Below, one piece after another: positions 36,150 through 44,317 of a stretch of 64,000 bases of DNA (positions are counted from its first letter, which is position 1; each line of letters opens with the position of its first letter). The notes under the pieces are model-generated. The model saw only the letters and a list, made by a program, of their open reading frames with translations. It was not told the origin of the DNA and did no database searches. Made by a program: the position numbers and the translations under genes. Source of the DNA: VFJJ01 sp031362415 (GTDB lineage: Bacteria; Actinomycetota; Acidimicrobiia; IMCC26256; VFJJ01); assembly GCA_031362415.1 (NCBI GenBank), contig JANLSK010000040.1:1-64000 (forward strand), given 5' to 3'.

Positions 36150-37416
36150 GGTCGGCCGTCTCGATCGCCGGTTCGAGGCGGGTCAGGATGATGCGCTCGA
36201 TACGTCGGCCCTGCATGCGATCGACCTGAAAGCGGAGCTTCTCGTAGACCTCGGCGTCGCCGACACGGGGGACCTCCCCGGCCAGGTGCAGCACGAAGCC
36301 ACCAATGGTGTCCCACTCGTCGTCGGGAAGGTCGAGGCCCAGGGCGTCGTTGACCTCGTCGATGGTGGTCCGCCCGGCGATCGACCAGCGACCGTCGGCG
36401 ATGACCTCCACGAGGGTCTCGTGGTCGTCGTACTCGTCGGCGATCTCGCCCACGAGCTCCTCGAGCACGTCCTCGAGCGTGATGAGCCCTGCGATGCCAC
36501 CGTGCTCGTCGACGGCGACGGCCATGTGCTGCTTGCGGGTGCGCATCTCGCCGAGCAGCTCGGCGACGCGCTTGGTCTCGGGCACGAAGAACGCCGGACG
36601 CAACACGGTGACGACGGGATCGTCATCGCGAGCGGCGCGGGCCGCCACCACGAGGTCTCTCAGGTGCACGATGCCCACGATCCGGTCGAGGGTCCCGTCG
36701 AAGCACGGCATCCGGGAGTAGCCGGCGTCGATCACGAGATCGAGCGCCTCGCTGACGGTGCGATCGACGGGGAGCGCGTCCATGTCGGTACGGGGGACCA
36801 TGGCCTCGTGCACCACGGTGTCACCGAACTCGCTGACCGAGTGCAACAACCGCTCCTCGGCCACCTCGGCGGTGTGATCGGCGATCTCGTCGCGGTCGGC
36901 GTCGGGCGCGTCGCCCTGGTCGAACGCCCCGCCCGAGAGCCCCCGCCGGCCCAGCACGGCTGCCGCCCCGAGCGACAGCATCCGGCTGACGACGCGCACG
37001 GGCAAGAACGACACCAGGCCGTGGACGATCGGCGCCAGGCGCAGCGCGACGACCTCGAGCGAGCGCTCGGCCAGCGTGGCCGGCACGACCGCACCGAGCA
37101 CGTACTGGGCCACGACGGCCACGGCCACGGCGAGGACCGCGAGCCACCCGCCTCCGTGACGCTCACCGAAGGCGGCGGCGAGGCCACCCGTCCCCACGAT
37201 CGTGGCCCACCACAGGAGGTGCACCGAAGCGATCGGACGGCCCGGGTGCTCGAGCAGCGAGACGAGGCGACGCGCCCCGCGACGGCCCTCGGCCTCCATG
37301 GCCATGGCCCGGGCGCGGCTGGCCTCGCGCAAGACGGTCGCCGCCATCGCCAGGACGGCCGAAGCGAGCAACGCCACGGCCACGGCCGAGAGCAGAAGGA
37401 GATCGGCAGGCTCCAC
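36142..37416 (-). CDS. CNNM/CorC-type transporter with CBS domains
   Basis: A 424-aa membrane protein: N-terminal DUF21 domain with four hydrophobic segments (about 8-30, 60-80, 90-110 and 130-150), then a CBS pair (VPRTDMDALPVDRTVSEALDLVIDAGYSRMP and KRVAELLGEMRTRKQHMAVAVDEHGGIAGLITLEDVLEELVGEI), and a CorC_HlyC domain at the end. Such proteins are linked to magnesium or cobalt efflux. The ybeY-corC-era order is the standard one in bacteria. Confidence 0.92.
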   Translation of the reverse strand: MEPADLLLLSAVAVALLASAVLAMAATVLREASRARAMAMEAEGRRGARRLVSLLEHPGRPIASVHLLWWATIVGTGGLAAAFGERHGGGWLAVLAVAVAVVAQYVLGAVVPATLAERSLEVVALRLAPIVHGLVSFLPVRVVSRMLSLGAAAVLGRRGLSGGAFDQGDAPDADRDEIADHTAEVAEERLLHSVSEFGDTVVHEAMVPRTDMDALPVDRTVSEALDLVIDAGYSRMPCFDGTLDRIVGIVHLRDLVVAARAARDDDPVVTVLRPAFFVPETKRVAELLGEMRTRKQHMAVAVDEHGGIAGLITLEDVLEELVGEIADEYDDHETLVEVIADGRWSIAGRTTIDEVNDALGLDLPDDEWDTIGGFVLHLAGEVPRVGDAEVYEKLRFQVDRMQGRRIERIILTRLEPAIETADRG

Positions 37417-37419
37417 GAC

Positions 37420-38223
37420 TCAGCCGACCCCGTGCTCGGGTCCGAGCCGACCGACATCGGCGCTGCGAGGCCCGCCGTCGCCGGTCGCCCCGGGCTCAGC
37501 CGTGTCGGCCCCGGGAGTGTCCGCCGTGTCGGGGCTGTCGGGCGCGCCCGCCGTGACGGGGGTGTCGGGGGTGTCGACACCGTCGAAGACCCGCCAACGA
37601 TCGAGGTGCCACTGCTGGCGCTGTTCCATGAGCACGCGCTCGGCGTCCTCCTCGTGGTCATACTTGAGGAGGTGGAGCACGCCGTGCACGACGAGCAGGG
37701 CCAGCTCCTCGTCGAGGCTCACGGCCCGCTCCTGGGCCTGGCGCAGCGCGACGGCGGGGCACACGACCACGTCGCCGAGCAGGATCGGGATGTCGGGCGA
37801 CGGCGGGGGTCCGCCCGGGCCCCGCCCGCCCTGGTCGGGCTGTCGGCCCCGCTCGACCAGATCGTCGTCGATCGGGAATGAGAGCACGTCGGTCGGGCCG
37901 TCACCATCGAGGAACCGGGCGTTGAGATCGGCGATGGTCAACTCGTCGACGAACATCACCGACACCTGGGAGTTCGCCAACATGGTTGGCGACAGCTCCG
38001 CCTCGAGCACCACGCGAGCCAGCGTGCCCCAGCGCATCGGCTCGACGGCCACGTCGGTCTGCTCGTCGGCCAGGAACACGTCGACACCGTCGATCGTGGA
38101 TCCGATCGGACTCATCAGACCCATGGGCCCCAAGGGTCCTGCGGGACCCGCGGGTCCAAGAGGCCCTCCGCCCGCGGCCATACCCGTGGGGCGGGCGGGC
38201 CCGTTCGATCGCCCGTCGCTCAT
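37420..38223 (-). CDS. ybeY: Endoribonuclease YbeY with low-complexity extensions
   Basis: The central ~150 residues are YbeY: SVMFVDELTIADLNARFLDGDGPTDVLSFP and the metal-binding HGVLHLLKYDHEEDAE. YbeY trims rRNA and supports 70S quality control. The protein is 267 aa instead of ~150. The extra N terminus (about 1-40) has collagen-like Gly-Pro-Leu/Ala triplets, and the C terminus (about 215-265) has Thr-Pro-Asp repeats. Both are encoded by GC-rich repetitive DNA. An internal start after the GP-rich part cannot be excluded. It overlaps phoH by 4 bp and is 3 bp from corC. Confidence 0.9.
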   Translation of the reverse strand: MSDGRSNGPARPTGMAAGGGPLGPAGPAGPLGPMGLMSPIGSTIDGVDVFLADEQTDVAVEPMRWGTLARVVLEAELSPTMLANSQVSVMFVDELTIADLNARFLDGDGPTDVLSFPIDDDLVERGRQPDQGGRGPGGPPPSPDIPILLGDVVVCPAVALRQAQERAVSLDEELALLVVHGVLHLLKYDHEEDAERVLMEQRQQWHLDRWRVFDGVDTPDTPVTAGAPDSPDTADTPGADTAEPGATGDGGPRSADVGRLGPEHGVG

Positions 38224-39269
38224 CGCGGCCGCTCATGCTCGGCCGCCTCGGCTTGGCTCTTGGCCAGCTCGAATCGGTCGTAGGCGTTCACGATGTCCTG
38301 CACGATCCGATGCCGAACGACGTCGCGGCTGTCGAGCTCGACGAACGAGACCCCGTCGATGGGGCCGAGCACCTTGCGCACGTGCAGCAGGCCGGAGCGG
38401 CCCCGCCCGTCAGCGAGATCGATCTGCGACGTGTCACCGGTGACGACGACCTTGGACCCGAAGCCCAACCGGGTGAGGAACATCTTCATCTGCTCGGCCG
38501 TGGTGTTCTGGGCCTCGTCGAGGATGATGAACGAGTCGTTGAGCGTACGCCCCCGCATGTAGGCGAGCGGGGCCACCTCGATCGTGCCCTTCTCGAGGAG
38601 GCGCTGACCGACCTCGGGGCCCACCATGTCGAACATGGCGTCGTAGAGCGGACGGAGATAGGGATCGACCTTGGCCAGCAGGTCTCCGGGGAGGAACCCG
38701 AGGCGCTCCCCTGCCTCCACCGCCGGGCGGGTGAGCACGATCCGGTTGTATTCCTTGTTCTGCAAGGCCTGGACGGCCAACGCGACAGCCAGGTAGGTCT
38801 TGCCCGTGCCCGCCGGCCCGATGCCGAACGTGACGATGTTCGACTGGATGGCCTCGACGTAGCGCTTCTGACCGGCGGTCTTGGGACGGACGGTCTTGCG
38901 CCCCCGCACCACCGCTTCACCGAGCACCTCGCTGGGCCGGTCGTTGTCGCGCACCATCACGATCGAACGCCGAACGACCTCGGTGTCGAGCGTCTGGCCC
39001 TGTTCCAACAACGTGACGAACTCCCCGAAGAGACGGCCGACCTGCGCAGTGTCGGCCTGGTGGCCGGTGATCGTGATCTCGTTGCCTCGCACGAGAATGC
39101 GGACCGGGAACGCCGACTCGACAACCCGCAGCAACTCGTCGCGCTGACCGAGCAACCCGAGCATCAAGTGGTTCCCGGGAACGGTCATGGTCACCGTCGA
39201 GGGTGCAAGATCGGGGACAGGCGGCGGAACGCTCAAGATGACGGATGGCCCGTCTAGCCCGGGGGCCAT
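38220..39269 (-). CDS. phoH: PhoH-like ATPase
   Basis: A 349-aa PhoH family protein. Walker A is FGIGPAGTGKTYLAV (about 150), Walker B is FIILDEAQNTT, and GDTSQIDL is the sensor motif. The N-terminal ~110 residues hold a KH-like segment. The role is ATP-dependent RNA processing, inferred from its permanent pairing with ybeY. It overlaps the HIT gene by 16 bp and ybeY by 4 bp. Confidence 0.95.
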   Translation of the reverse strand: MAPGLDGPSVILSVPPPVPDLAPSTVTMTVPGNHLMLGLLGQRDELLRVVESAFPVRILVRGNEITITGHQADTAQVGRLFGEFVTLLEQGQTLDTEVVRRSIVMVRDNDRPSEVLGEAVVRGRKTVRPKTAGQKRYVEAIQSNIVTFGIGPAGTGKTYLAVALAVQALQNKEYNRIVLTRPAVEAGERLGFLPGDLLAKVDPYLRPLYDAMFDMVGPEVGQRLLEKGTIEVAPLAYMRGRTLNDSFIILDEAQNTTAEQMKMFLTRLGFGSKVVVTGDTSQIDLADGRGRSGLLHVRKVLGPIDGVSFVELDSRDVVRHRIVQDIVNAYDRFELAKSQAEAAEHERPR

Positions 39270-39640
39270 AGCAGTCTCCTGGCGCCGAGCACGTGGAAGT
39301 GGAGGTGGGGCACGCTCATCCCGCCGTTGGTTCCCACGTTGGCGACCACTCGATAGCCCGGCTCCCCGACCCCGTCGGCGCCGGCGAGGTCGTCGAGCAC
39401 GGCGACCTCCCGAATGGCGGCGAACAGCTCACCGACGAGGCTGCCCTGGTCGGCCCCGAGCGCGTGCAGGTGGGCCACATGCACCTTGGGAATCACGAGC
39501 ACGTGCACCGGCGCCTGGGGGTTCACGTCGCGAAACGCGATGGTCGACGGCGTCTCGTGCACCCGCTCCGACGGGATCTCGCCCGCCACGATCCGACAGA
39601 ACAGGCAGGGTGACCCGCCCTCGTGGTCCGGTGTGCTCAT
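39254..39640 (-). CDS. HIT family (HINT-like) protein
   Basis: A 128-aa histidine-triad protein, probably a nucleoside phosphoramidase or AMP-lysine hydrolase. N-terminal CLFCRIVAGEIPSERVHE gives Cys positions shared with HINT, and the catalytic triad is VPHLHFHVLGARRL near the C terminus. The first residues overlap the mtaB stop by 4 bp. Confidence 0.93.
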   Translation of the reverse strand: MSTPDHEGGSPCLFCRIVAGEIPSERVHETPSTIAFRDVNPQAPVHVLVIPKVHVAHLHALGADQGSLVGELFAAIREVAVLDDLAGADGVGEPGYRVVANVGTNGGMSVPHLHFHVLGARRLLWPPG

Positions 39641-41190
39641 CGCCGTGAAGCGTATTCGACGCCGGGGCCGCTCACGGCGAGCAGCTGCGAGAAACCACCG
39701 TGCGACCGCGCATCGGTGCCGGGACGACCGGTGCCGTGATGACCGTGATGATCGGTGCCGTGATGATCGGTGCCGTGGTCCTGGCCCGGGTGATCGAGCA
39801 GCACGCCGGTGACCCCGTCAGCGGTGACGCTTTCCTCGTCGGCCACGACCTGCACCACGCGTCCGACGAGCTCGGCGGGTCCCGAGGCGTCGACCCGCAC
39901 GAAGTTCCCGGTGGTCCCGCGCAACGTCGGCGCTTCAGGGCCGGGTCGGGCCTCCTCAAGGAGCACGTCGAGGGGGCCGCGTCGGCACTGAGCGACGACG
40001 AACTCGCGCCGCAACCGATCGCCGATGAGGCGCAGGACGCTCGCCCGCTCCTTGATCACGGCATCGGGAACCTGGCCGTCCATCATGGCCGCCGGGGTGC
40101 CGTCGCGCCCCGAGAACCGGAACACATGGAGCTTGCAGTACCGGAGGCGCTCGACGAGGGCGACCGTCTCGGCGAACTCGGCGTCGGTCTCGCCGGGGAA
40201 CCCCACGAGCACATCGGTCGTGAGGGCCAGCTCCCGAACCTCGGCCAGCGCCCGCTCGGCCACGGCGACGTGCCGTTCGAGCGAGCCAGGACGGCGCATG
40301 CGGGCGAAGACCGCGGCGCTGCCCGACTGCAGCGGGAGGTGCAGGTGCGGGGCCAGGCGCGGCTCGTCGCGCATCAGGTCGATGACGGCGTCCGGCAGGT
40401 GCGCAGCCTCGATCGACGAGAGCCGAACCCGGACGATCCCGTCGACGGCCAGCACCCGATCGAGCAGTTCGGCCAACGGCCCACGCCCCCCGGAGACGCC
40501 AGCCGAGCCCCGGTCGGCGCCGTAGCGGGCGAGATGCACGCCGGTGATGACGATCTCGCCGGCCCCCCGAGCCACGAGGTCGGCGGCTCGGGCGACGATG
40601 TCGTCGGCGTCGACCGAGTCGAGCCCGCCACGGGTGGCGGGCACGATGCAGAACGTGCAGGCCTCGTTACAGCCGGTCTGGACCTTGAGGGAGGTGCGAG
40701 CCTCGACCCGGCGGGTACCGAGCGCGACCGGCACCCCGAACGTTGGCGTCGAGACCCTGCGCGACGACTCCGTGCTCGACAAGTCGGCGGTGCCGGCCGA
40801 GACCGTGCCAGCCGAGGTGGTGCTCGATGAGACGAGACCGGCGAGGCGATCGACCAGGATCGCCTTGTCCTTGTTGGCGACGACGAGGTCGACTCCGGGG
40901 ATGGCCGCCACGGCGGCAGGCTCGGCCACGGCGTAGCAGCCGGTGACCACGACGGTGGCGTCGGGATGCTGCCGGACCGCCCGGTTGATGAGCTGGCGCG
41001 ACGAACGCGTCGACTCACGGGTGACGGTGCAGGTGTTGACCACGACGACGTCGGCAGGTGCGACGCCGTCGGGGCCGGGACGACCGGCAATCTCGAAGCC
41101 TTGACGGGCCAAGGCGTCGAGGATCTCCTCGGACTCGGCCTGGTTCAGCCGACATCCGAGCGTGTGCAACGCGACGGAGCGAGCCGTCAC
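39637..41190 (-). CDS. mtaB: tRNA methylthiotransferase MtaB-like, with His-rich tail
   Basis: A 517-aa radical-SAM methylthiotransferase, expected to convert t6A37 to ms2t6A37 in tRNAs reading ANN codons. N-terminal UPF0004 domain: LHTLGCRLNQAESE, NTCTVT and TGCYA supply the three Cys of the auxiliary cluster. The SAM cluster is QTGCNEACTFCIVPATRG (about 170-187). The TRAM-like C terminus is followed by an unusual His/Asp/Gly tail (about 467-495, DHGTDHHGTDHHGHHG). GTG start overlaps the bldD-like stop (GTGA). Confidence 0.92.
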   Translation of the reverse strand: MTARSVALHTLGCRLNQAESEEILDALARQGFEIAGRPGPDGVAPADVVVVNTCTVTRESTRSSRQLINRAVRQHPDATVVVTGCYAVAEPAAVAAIPGVDLVVANKDKAILVDRLAGLVSSSTTSAGTVSAGTADLSSTESSRRVSTPTFGVPVALGTRRVEARTSLKVQTGCNEACTFCIVPATRGGLDSVDADDIVARAADLVARGAGEIVITGVHLARYGADRGSAGVSGGRGPLAELLDRVLAVDGIVRVRLSSIEAAHLPDAVIDLMRDEPRLAPHLHLPLQSGSAAVFARMRRPGSLERHVAVAERALAEVRELALTTDVLVGFPGETDAEFAETVALVERLRYCKLHVFRFSGRDGTPAAMMDGQVPDAVIKERASVLRLIGDRLRREFVVAQCRRGPLDVLLEEARPGPEAPTLRGTTGNFVRVDASGPAELVGRVVQVVADEESVTADGVTGVLLDHPGQDHGTDHHGTDHHGHHGTGRPGTDARSHGGFSQLLAVSGPGVEYASRR

Positions 41191-41690
41191 ACCGCCATCG
41201 CCCGAAGGCCCAAGGTGTCGAGGCGGTTCGCCAGCTCCTCGGGGCTCGAACCCAGGGCCCAGGCCAGGATCCGGAGATCGTCCGAGCGGATGGTCATGAC
41301 CCGCCCGTTGAAGTCCTGGCGGGCCAGCGCCACACGATCGACGTAGCGGGCGATGAAGCGGACCTCGTCGCCATCGGCCTCGCGCAGACGAACGAGGTCG
41401 AGCGTGAAGCCCTGGCTCAGGTCGATGCGACGGGGCTCGGTGAGGTCGATGTCCTCGGCACGCGGGAGCAGCTGCTCGGCCGGGACGCCGTAGACGTGCG
41501 CCAGTCGGAGCAGCCGAGGGACCGAGATGGCCCGCTCGCCTCGTTCGTAGGCGCCCAGGACCGAAGCCTTGAACTCCTGTCCCGACATGGCCTCGACATC
41601 TTGCAGCGACAGACGTTTCTGCCTGCGGATCGCTCGGAGACGCTCCCCGACGTAAATGCCGCCAGCATTCTCGTGCTCTTCGTCGCTCAT
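41187..41690 (-). CDS. bldD: BldD-like XRE regulator with c-di-GMP signature
   Basis: A 167-aa regulator. An N-terminal XRE helix-turn-helix (GERLRAIRRQKRLSLQDVEA...VLGAYERGERAISVPRLLRLAHVYGVP, about 15-70) matches BldD block for block. The C-terminal domain keeps the c-di-GMP signature RxD-x8-RxxD: R124-Q-D126, eight residues, R135-S-D-D138. In Streptomyces, BldD dimerises on tetrameric c-di-GMP to repress development genes. ATG at 41690 has GAGGTGG ~5 nt upstream; the 23 extra codons upstream are rejected. It leads the mtaB-HIT-phoH-ybeY-corC-era operon. Confidence 0.88.
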   Translation of the reverse strand: MSDEEHENAGGIYVGERLRAIRRQKRLSLQDVEAMSGQEFKASVLGAYERGERAISVPRLLRLAHVYGVPAEQLLPRAEDIDLTEPRRIDLSQGFTLDLVRLREADGDEVRFIARYVDRVALARQDFNGRVMTIRSDDLRILAWALGSSPEELANRLDTLGLRAMAV

Positions 41691-41730
41691 AGCCACCTCG
41701 TACCTTCCCCCATGTGCCCCTGCCCCGACG

Positions 41731-41767
41731 CAGGACCTCGTGACGTCCTGTGAATGCATGTCACGAG
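41731..41767. promoter_or_regulatory. Inverted repeats upstream of the bldD-like gene
   Basis: CTCGTGAC (41737-41744) and GTCACGAG (41760-41767) form a perfect 8-bp inverted repeat with a 15-nt spacer. A second one, CAGGAC-N8-GTCCTG (41731-41750), overlaps it. They lie 41-77 bp before the start codon, where an autoregulatory operator would be. The GTGAC/GTCAC halves recall the BldD-box halves, but the spacing is longer. Confidence 0.45.
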
Positions 41768-41801
41768 CGAGTATTCCCGCGCCCGACCATTCCGGTCGAA
41801 A

Positions 41802-42575
41802 TCACGCACTGTTGTAGTACCGCGCGCGTTGTGCGGTCAAGCATGCTGCCACCGCGAGTGCCGCAGTCTCAGCTCGGAGCACGTGATCGCCGAGACTGAC
41901 GCCCGGAATGTCGCGCAACAGGACCTTCTCAGCGGCGCTGAATCCACCCTCGGGACCCACGATCACGACGAGCCCCCCGACCTCGTGCTCGGACAGGTCG
42001 ACGTCGAGCACCGACGCGCCGGCCCGCTCGGCGACCATCAGGCCCGGCTCCGTCAACAACGCAGCGATCGTCGTCAGCTCGGCGATCTCGGGGACCCGGG
42101 CCCGTCGGCACTGCTCGCACGCCTCACGGGCGATGCGCCCCAGCCGCACACGCGCTGCGGCCGCCTGGCGCTCGTCCCAACGCACCACGCTGTGATCGGA
42201 CGCCACCGGGATGATCCGGTCGACGCCGAGCTCGGTGAGCTTCTGGACGACGAGGTCGGGCTTGTCGCGCTTGGTGAGCGAGAAGGCCACCGTGATCGAG
42301 GGCACCGACATGGGCTCGGCCTCGACCTCGCCATCGGAGTCGAGCGTGACGACACCGTCGCCCAGTTCGGCCACCCGGTACGGCCGCCACCGTCCGGCAC
42401 CGTCGGCGACCGTGACCGACTCGCCGACTCGTAAGCGCAGCACCCGACGGAGATGATGACCGGCGTCGCCGTCGACCATCACCTGGGGCGCGGTCGACTC
42501 CCCCACCACGTGCGCCGCCGCGGCCACATCGGCCGGGAACCGGGACGGGCGCTGATCGCCCGAGGTTCGATCCAT
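41802..42575 (-). CDS. rsmE: 16S rRNA (uracil-1498-N3)-methyltransferase
   Basis: A 257-aa SPOUT methyltransferase. N-terminal PUA-like part: DGDAGHHLRRVLRLRVGESVTVADG. SPOUT part: LTKRDKPDLVVQKLTELGVDRIIPVASDHSVV, CEQCRRARVPEI, the SAM knot VIVGPEGGFSAAEKVLL, and LRAETAALAVAA. ATG at 42575 is at the conserved start; the open frame beyond it overlaps dnaJ in a non-coding way. Confidence 0.94.
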   Translation of the reverse strand: MDRTSGDQRPSRFPADVAAAAHVVGESTAPQVMVDGDAGHHLRRVLRLRVGESVTVADGAGRWRPYRVAELGDGVVTLDSDGEVEAEPMSVPSITVAFSLTKRDKPDLVVQKLTELGVDRIIPVASDHSVVRWDERQAAAARVRLGRIAREACEQCRRARVPEIAELTTIAALLTEPGLMVAERAGASVLDVDLSEHEVGGLVVIVGPEGGFSAAEKVLLRDIPGVSLGDHVLRAETAALAVAACLTAQRARYYNSA

Positions 42576-42648
42576 CAGCTCGCCCCGCTCTCGCCATCGA
42601 AACTGCGTCGCACGCCGGGCGACGCGAACTGTCGCCTGAGTGACGCGG

Positions 42649-43755
42649 TTACTTGAACGCCGACTTGAGCTTGGAGAGCAGGCCGTGGTCGGCGGGGGCG
42701 ACGTCGTCACCGCGCAGCTCGGCCAGACGCCGCATGAGGTCTTCCTCGTCGGCGCCGAGCTTCTCGGGGATGACGACGTCGACGTGCACCACGAGATCGC
42801 CGCGTCCGCGACCCTGGAGCTGGGTGGCGCCGCGCCCACGAAGCCGGAACACCCGTCCCGGTTGCGTGCCGGCCGGGATCGTGAGCTCCTCGGGCCCGTC
42901 GAGGGTCTCGAGCGTGATCCGAGCCCCGAGGGCCGCCTGGGTCATGGCGATCTCGAGCCTGGTCACGAGGTCGTCGCCTTCACGCGAGTACAGCTCGTTC
43001 GGGGCCACGCGGATGCGAAGGTACAGATCGCCGGCGACGCCACCGCGCGGAGCGGCGGGGCCGTTACGTGTGCTGCGCAGGCGCTGCCCGTCATCGATGC
43101 CGGCGGGGATCTGGATGTCGCGCCGACGAAGCCCCTGGATGCGTCCGTCGCCGCGGCACTCGGTGCAGGGATTCTGGACGGTCTTGCCGAGACCACCGCA
43201 GTCGCTGCACGCGCGAGCGGTGACCATCTGGCCGAGCAGCGTGCGCCGGACCTGGCGGACCTGGCCCTCGCCGTTGCAGGTGCGACAGGTGCTGGGGTGC
43301 GTGCCCGGCTCGCAGCCGCTGCCGTCGCAGCGCCCGCACTCGACGGGCATCCGCACCTCGATCGTGCGGGTGCAGCCGAAGACCGCCTCCACGAGAGAGA
43401 GCTCGAGCTCCATCTCGGCGTCCTGCCCGCGAGGCGGTCCGGCCTGGCCTCGTTGGCCGCCGAAGGGATCGGACCCACCGAAGAACACGTCGAAGATGTC
43501 GCCGAGTCCGCCACCGAACGGATCGGAGCCGCCGGAGCCGGGCCCCCCCTCGCCGAACATGTCGTAGCGCCGACGCTTCTCGGGATCGCTGAGCGTCTCG
43601 TAGGCGACGGCGATCTCCTTGAACCGGGCCTCGGCCGAGGGATCCTCGCCGGCGACATCGGGATGGTATTGACGGGCCATCTTGCGATAGGCGCGCTTGA
43701 TCTCGTCGTTGGGGGCGTCGCGCTCAAGCCCGAGGAGTTCGTAGTAGTCAGCCAT
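42649..43755 (-). CDS. dnaJ: Chaperone DnaJ
   Basis: A 368-aa full DnaJ. J domain: ADYYELLGLERDAPNDEIKRAYRKMARQYHPDV with HPD (about 34-36). Gly/Phe-rich linker (about 75-110). Four zinc repeats: CGRCDGSG, CRTCNGEG, CSDCGGLG and CTECRGDG. The C-terminal substrate domain follows. As the copy next to hrcA and rsmE it corresponds to mycobacterial DnaJ2. A TAATCT box lies 10 nt before the ATG at 43755. Confidence 0.96.
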   Translation of the reverse strand: MADYYELLGLERDAPNDEIKRAYRKMARQYHPDVAGEDPSAEARFKEIAVAYETLSDPEKRRRYDMFGEGGPGSGGSDPFGGGLGDIFDVFFGGSDPFGGQRGQAGPPRGQDAEMELELSLVEAVFGCTRTIEVRMPVECGRCDGSGCEPGTHPSTCRTCNGEGQVRQVRRTLLGQMVTARACSDCGGLGKTVQNPCTECRGDGRIQGLRRRDIQIPAGIDDGQRLRSTRNGPAAPRGGVAGDLYLRIRVAPNELYSREGDDLVTRLEIAMTQAALGARITLETLDGPEELTIPAGTQPGRVFRLRGRGATQLQGRGRGDLVVHVDVVIPEKLGADEEDLMRRLAELRGDDVAPADHGLLSKLKSAFK

Positions 43756-44317
43756 GGAAGCCCCGAGATTACCGGCCCCGACCCGTCGGGCGTTCAGCGA
43801 GGCCTTGATGACGCACAAGAGCCCCAGGTAGCCGACTCGGCCTGAGCCTGCCGCACTCCCTGGGGCCCTCGACTCGGAGGGCGTCCCGGAAGACGTGCCC
43901 AGACCGGAGACTGCGGCGCGTGCTCACCCGGACAGGTCCGGCACGGCATCTCGCGATGCCCGCCCAGTCCACCCGTAGATCGCCCCCGTCACAGCTCGGT
44001 CGACCCGGCCCGCTGCCCGGAACCCCTGGCCCTGCTTCACCGTTGCGACTTTCGCCGGTTCGGCTCCGCTGGTTTCTGGGATCCGGGACCGTCGCCGTGC
44101 CCCGTGCGTCGAACACTGATCGATCGACGCACAAGGGTCAAGGGGAATTCGCGAGATCCTCAGGTTGTCCGCAGAGTTTCTCGCTTGTCCCCAGTGTTTC
44201 CACCGGTTTCCCACAGGGTTGTCCACCGCGTGGCCCCCGAGGCCGACGTGATCGGCCTGAACCCCGCTCCGGGGCCGGGGTCGGCCGAGGTCGGCCGAGG
44301 TCGTGGCTGACGTCGGC
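43756..44317. other. 562-bp gap between hrcA and dnaJ
   Basis: The longest non-coding stretch here. No ORF with family-like sequence is seen. It contains the dnaJ TAATCT box (43766-43771, minus strand), a cluster of DnaA-box-like motifs (44165-44227), and a GTCGGCCGAG direct repeat near 44279-44300. I searched for a CIRCE element (TTAGCACTC-N9-GAGTGCTAA) and an HspR HAIR motif and found neither. Confidence 0.6.
44165..44227 (+). promoter_or_regulatory. Cluster of DnaA-box-like motifs
   Basis: Five similarly oriented motifs: TTGTCCGCA (44165), TTGTCCCCA (44185), GTTTCCACC (44196), GTTTCCCACA (44206) and TTGTCCACC (44219). High-GC actinobacterial DnaA boxes read TTGTCCACA. Spacing is about 20, 11, 10 and 13 bp, near helical multiples. 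All deviate from consensus by one or more bases. Confidence 0.4.

Noticed and set aside
43769..44134. 121-codon minus-strand ORF before dnaJ
   Set aside because: Arg/Gly-rich, no Shine-Dalgarno, no family; treated as non-coding gap.
43756..44317. CIRCE or HAIR heat-shock operator next to hrcA/dnaJ
   Set aside because: No TTAGCACTC-N9-GAGTGCTAA or CTTGAGT-N7-ACTCAAG sequence found by eye.
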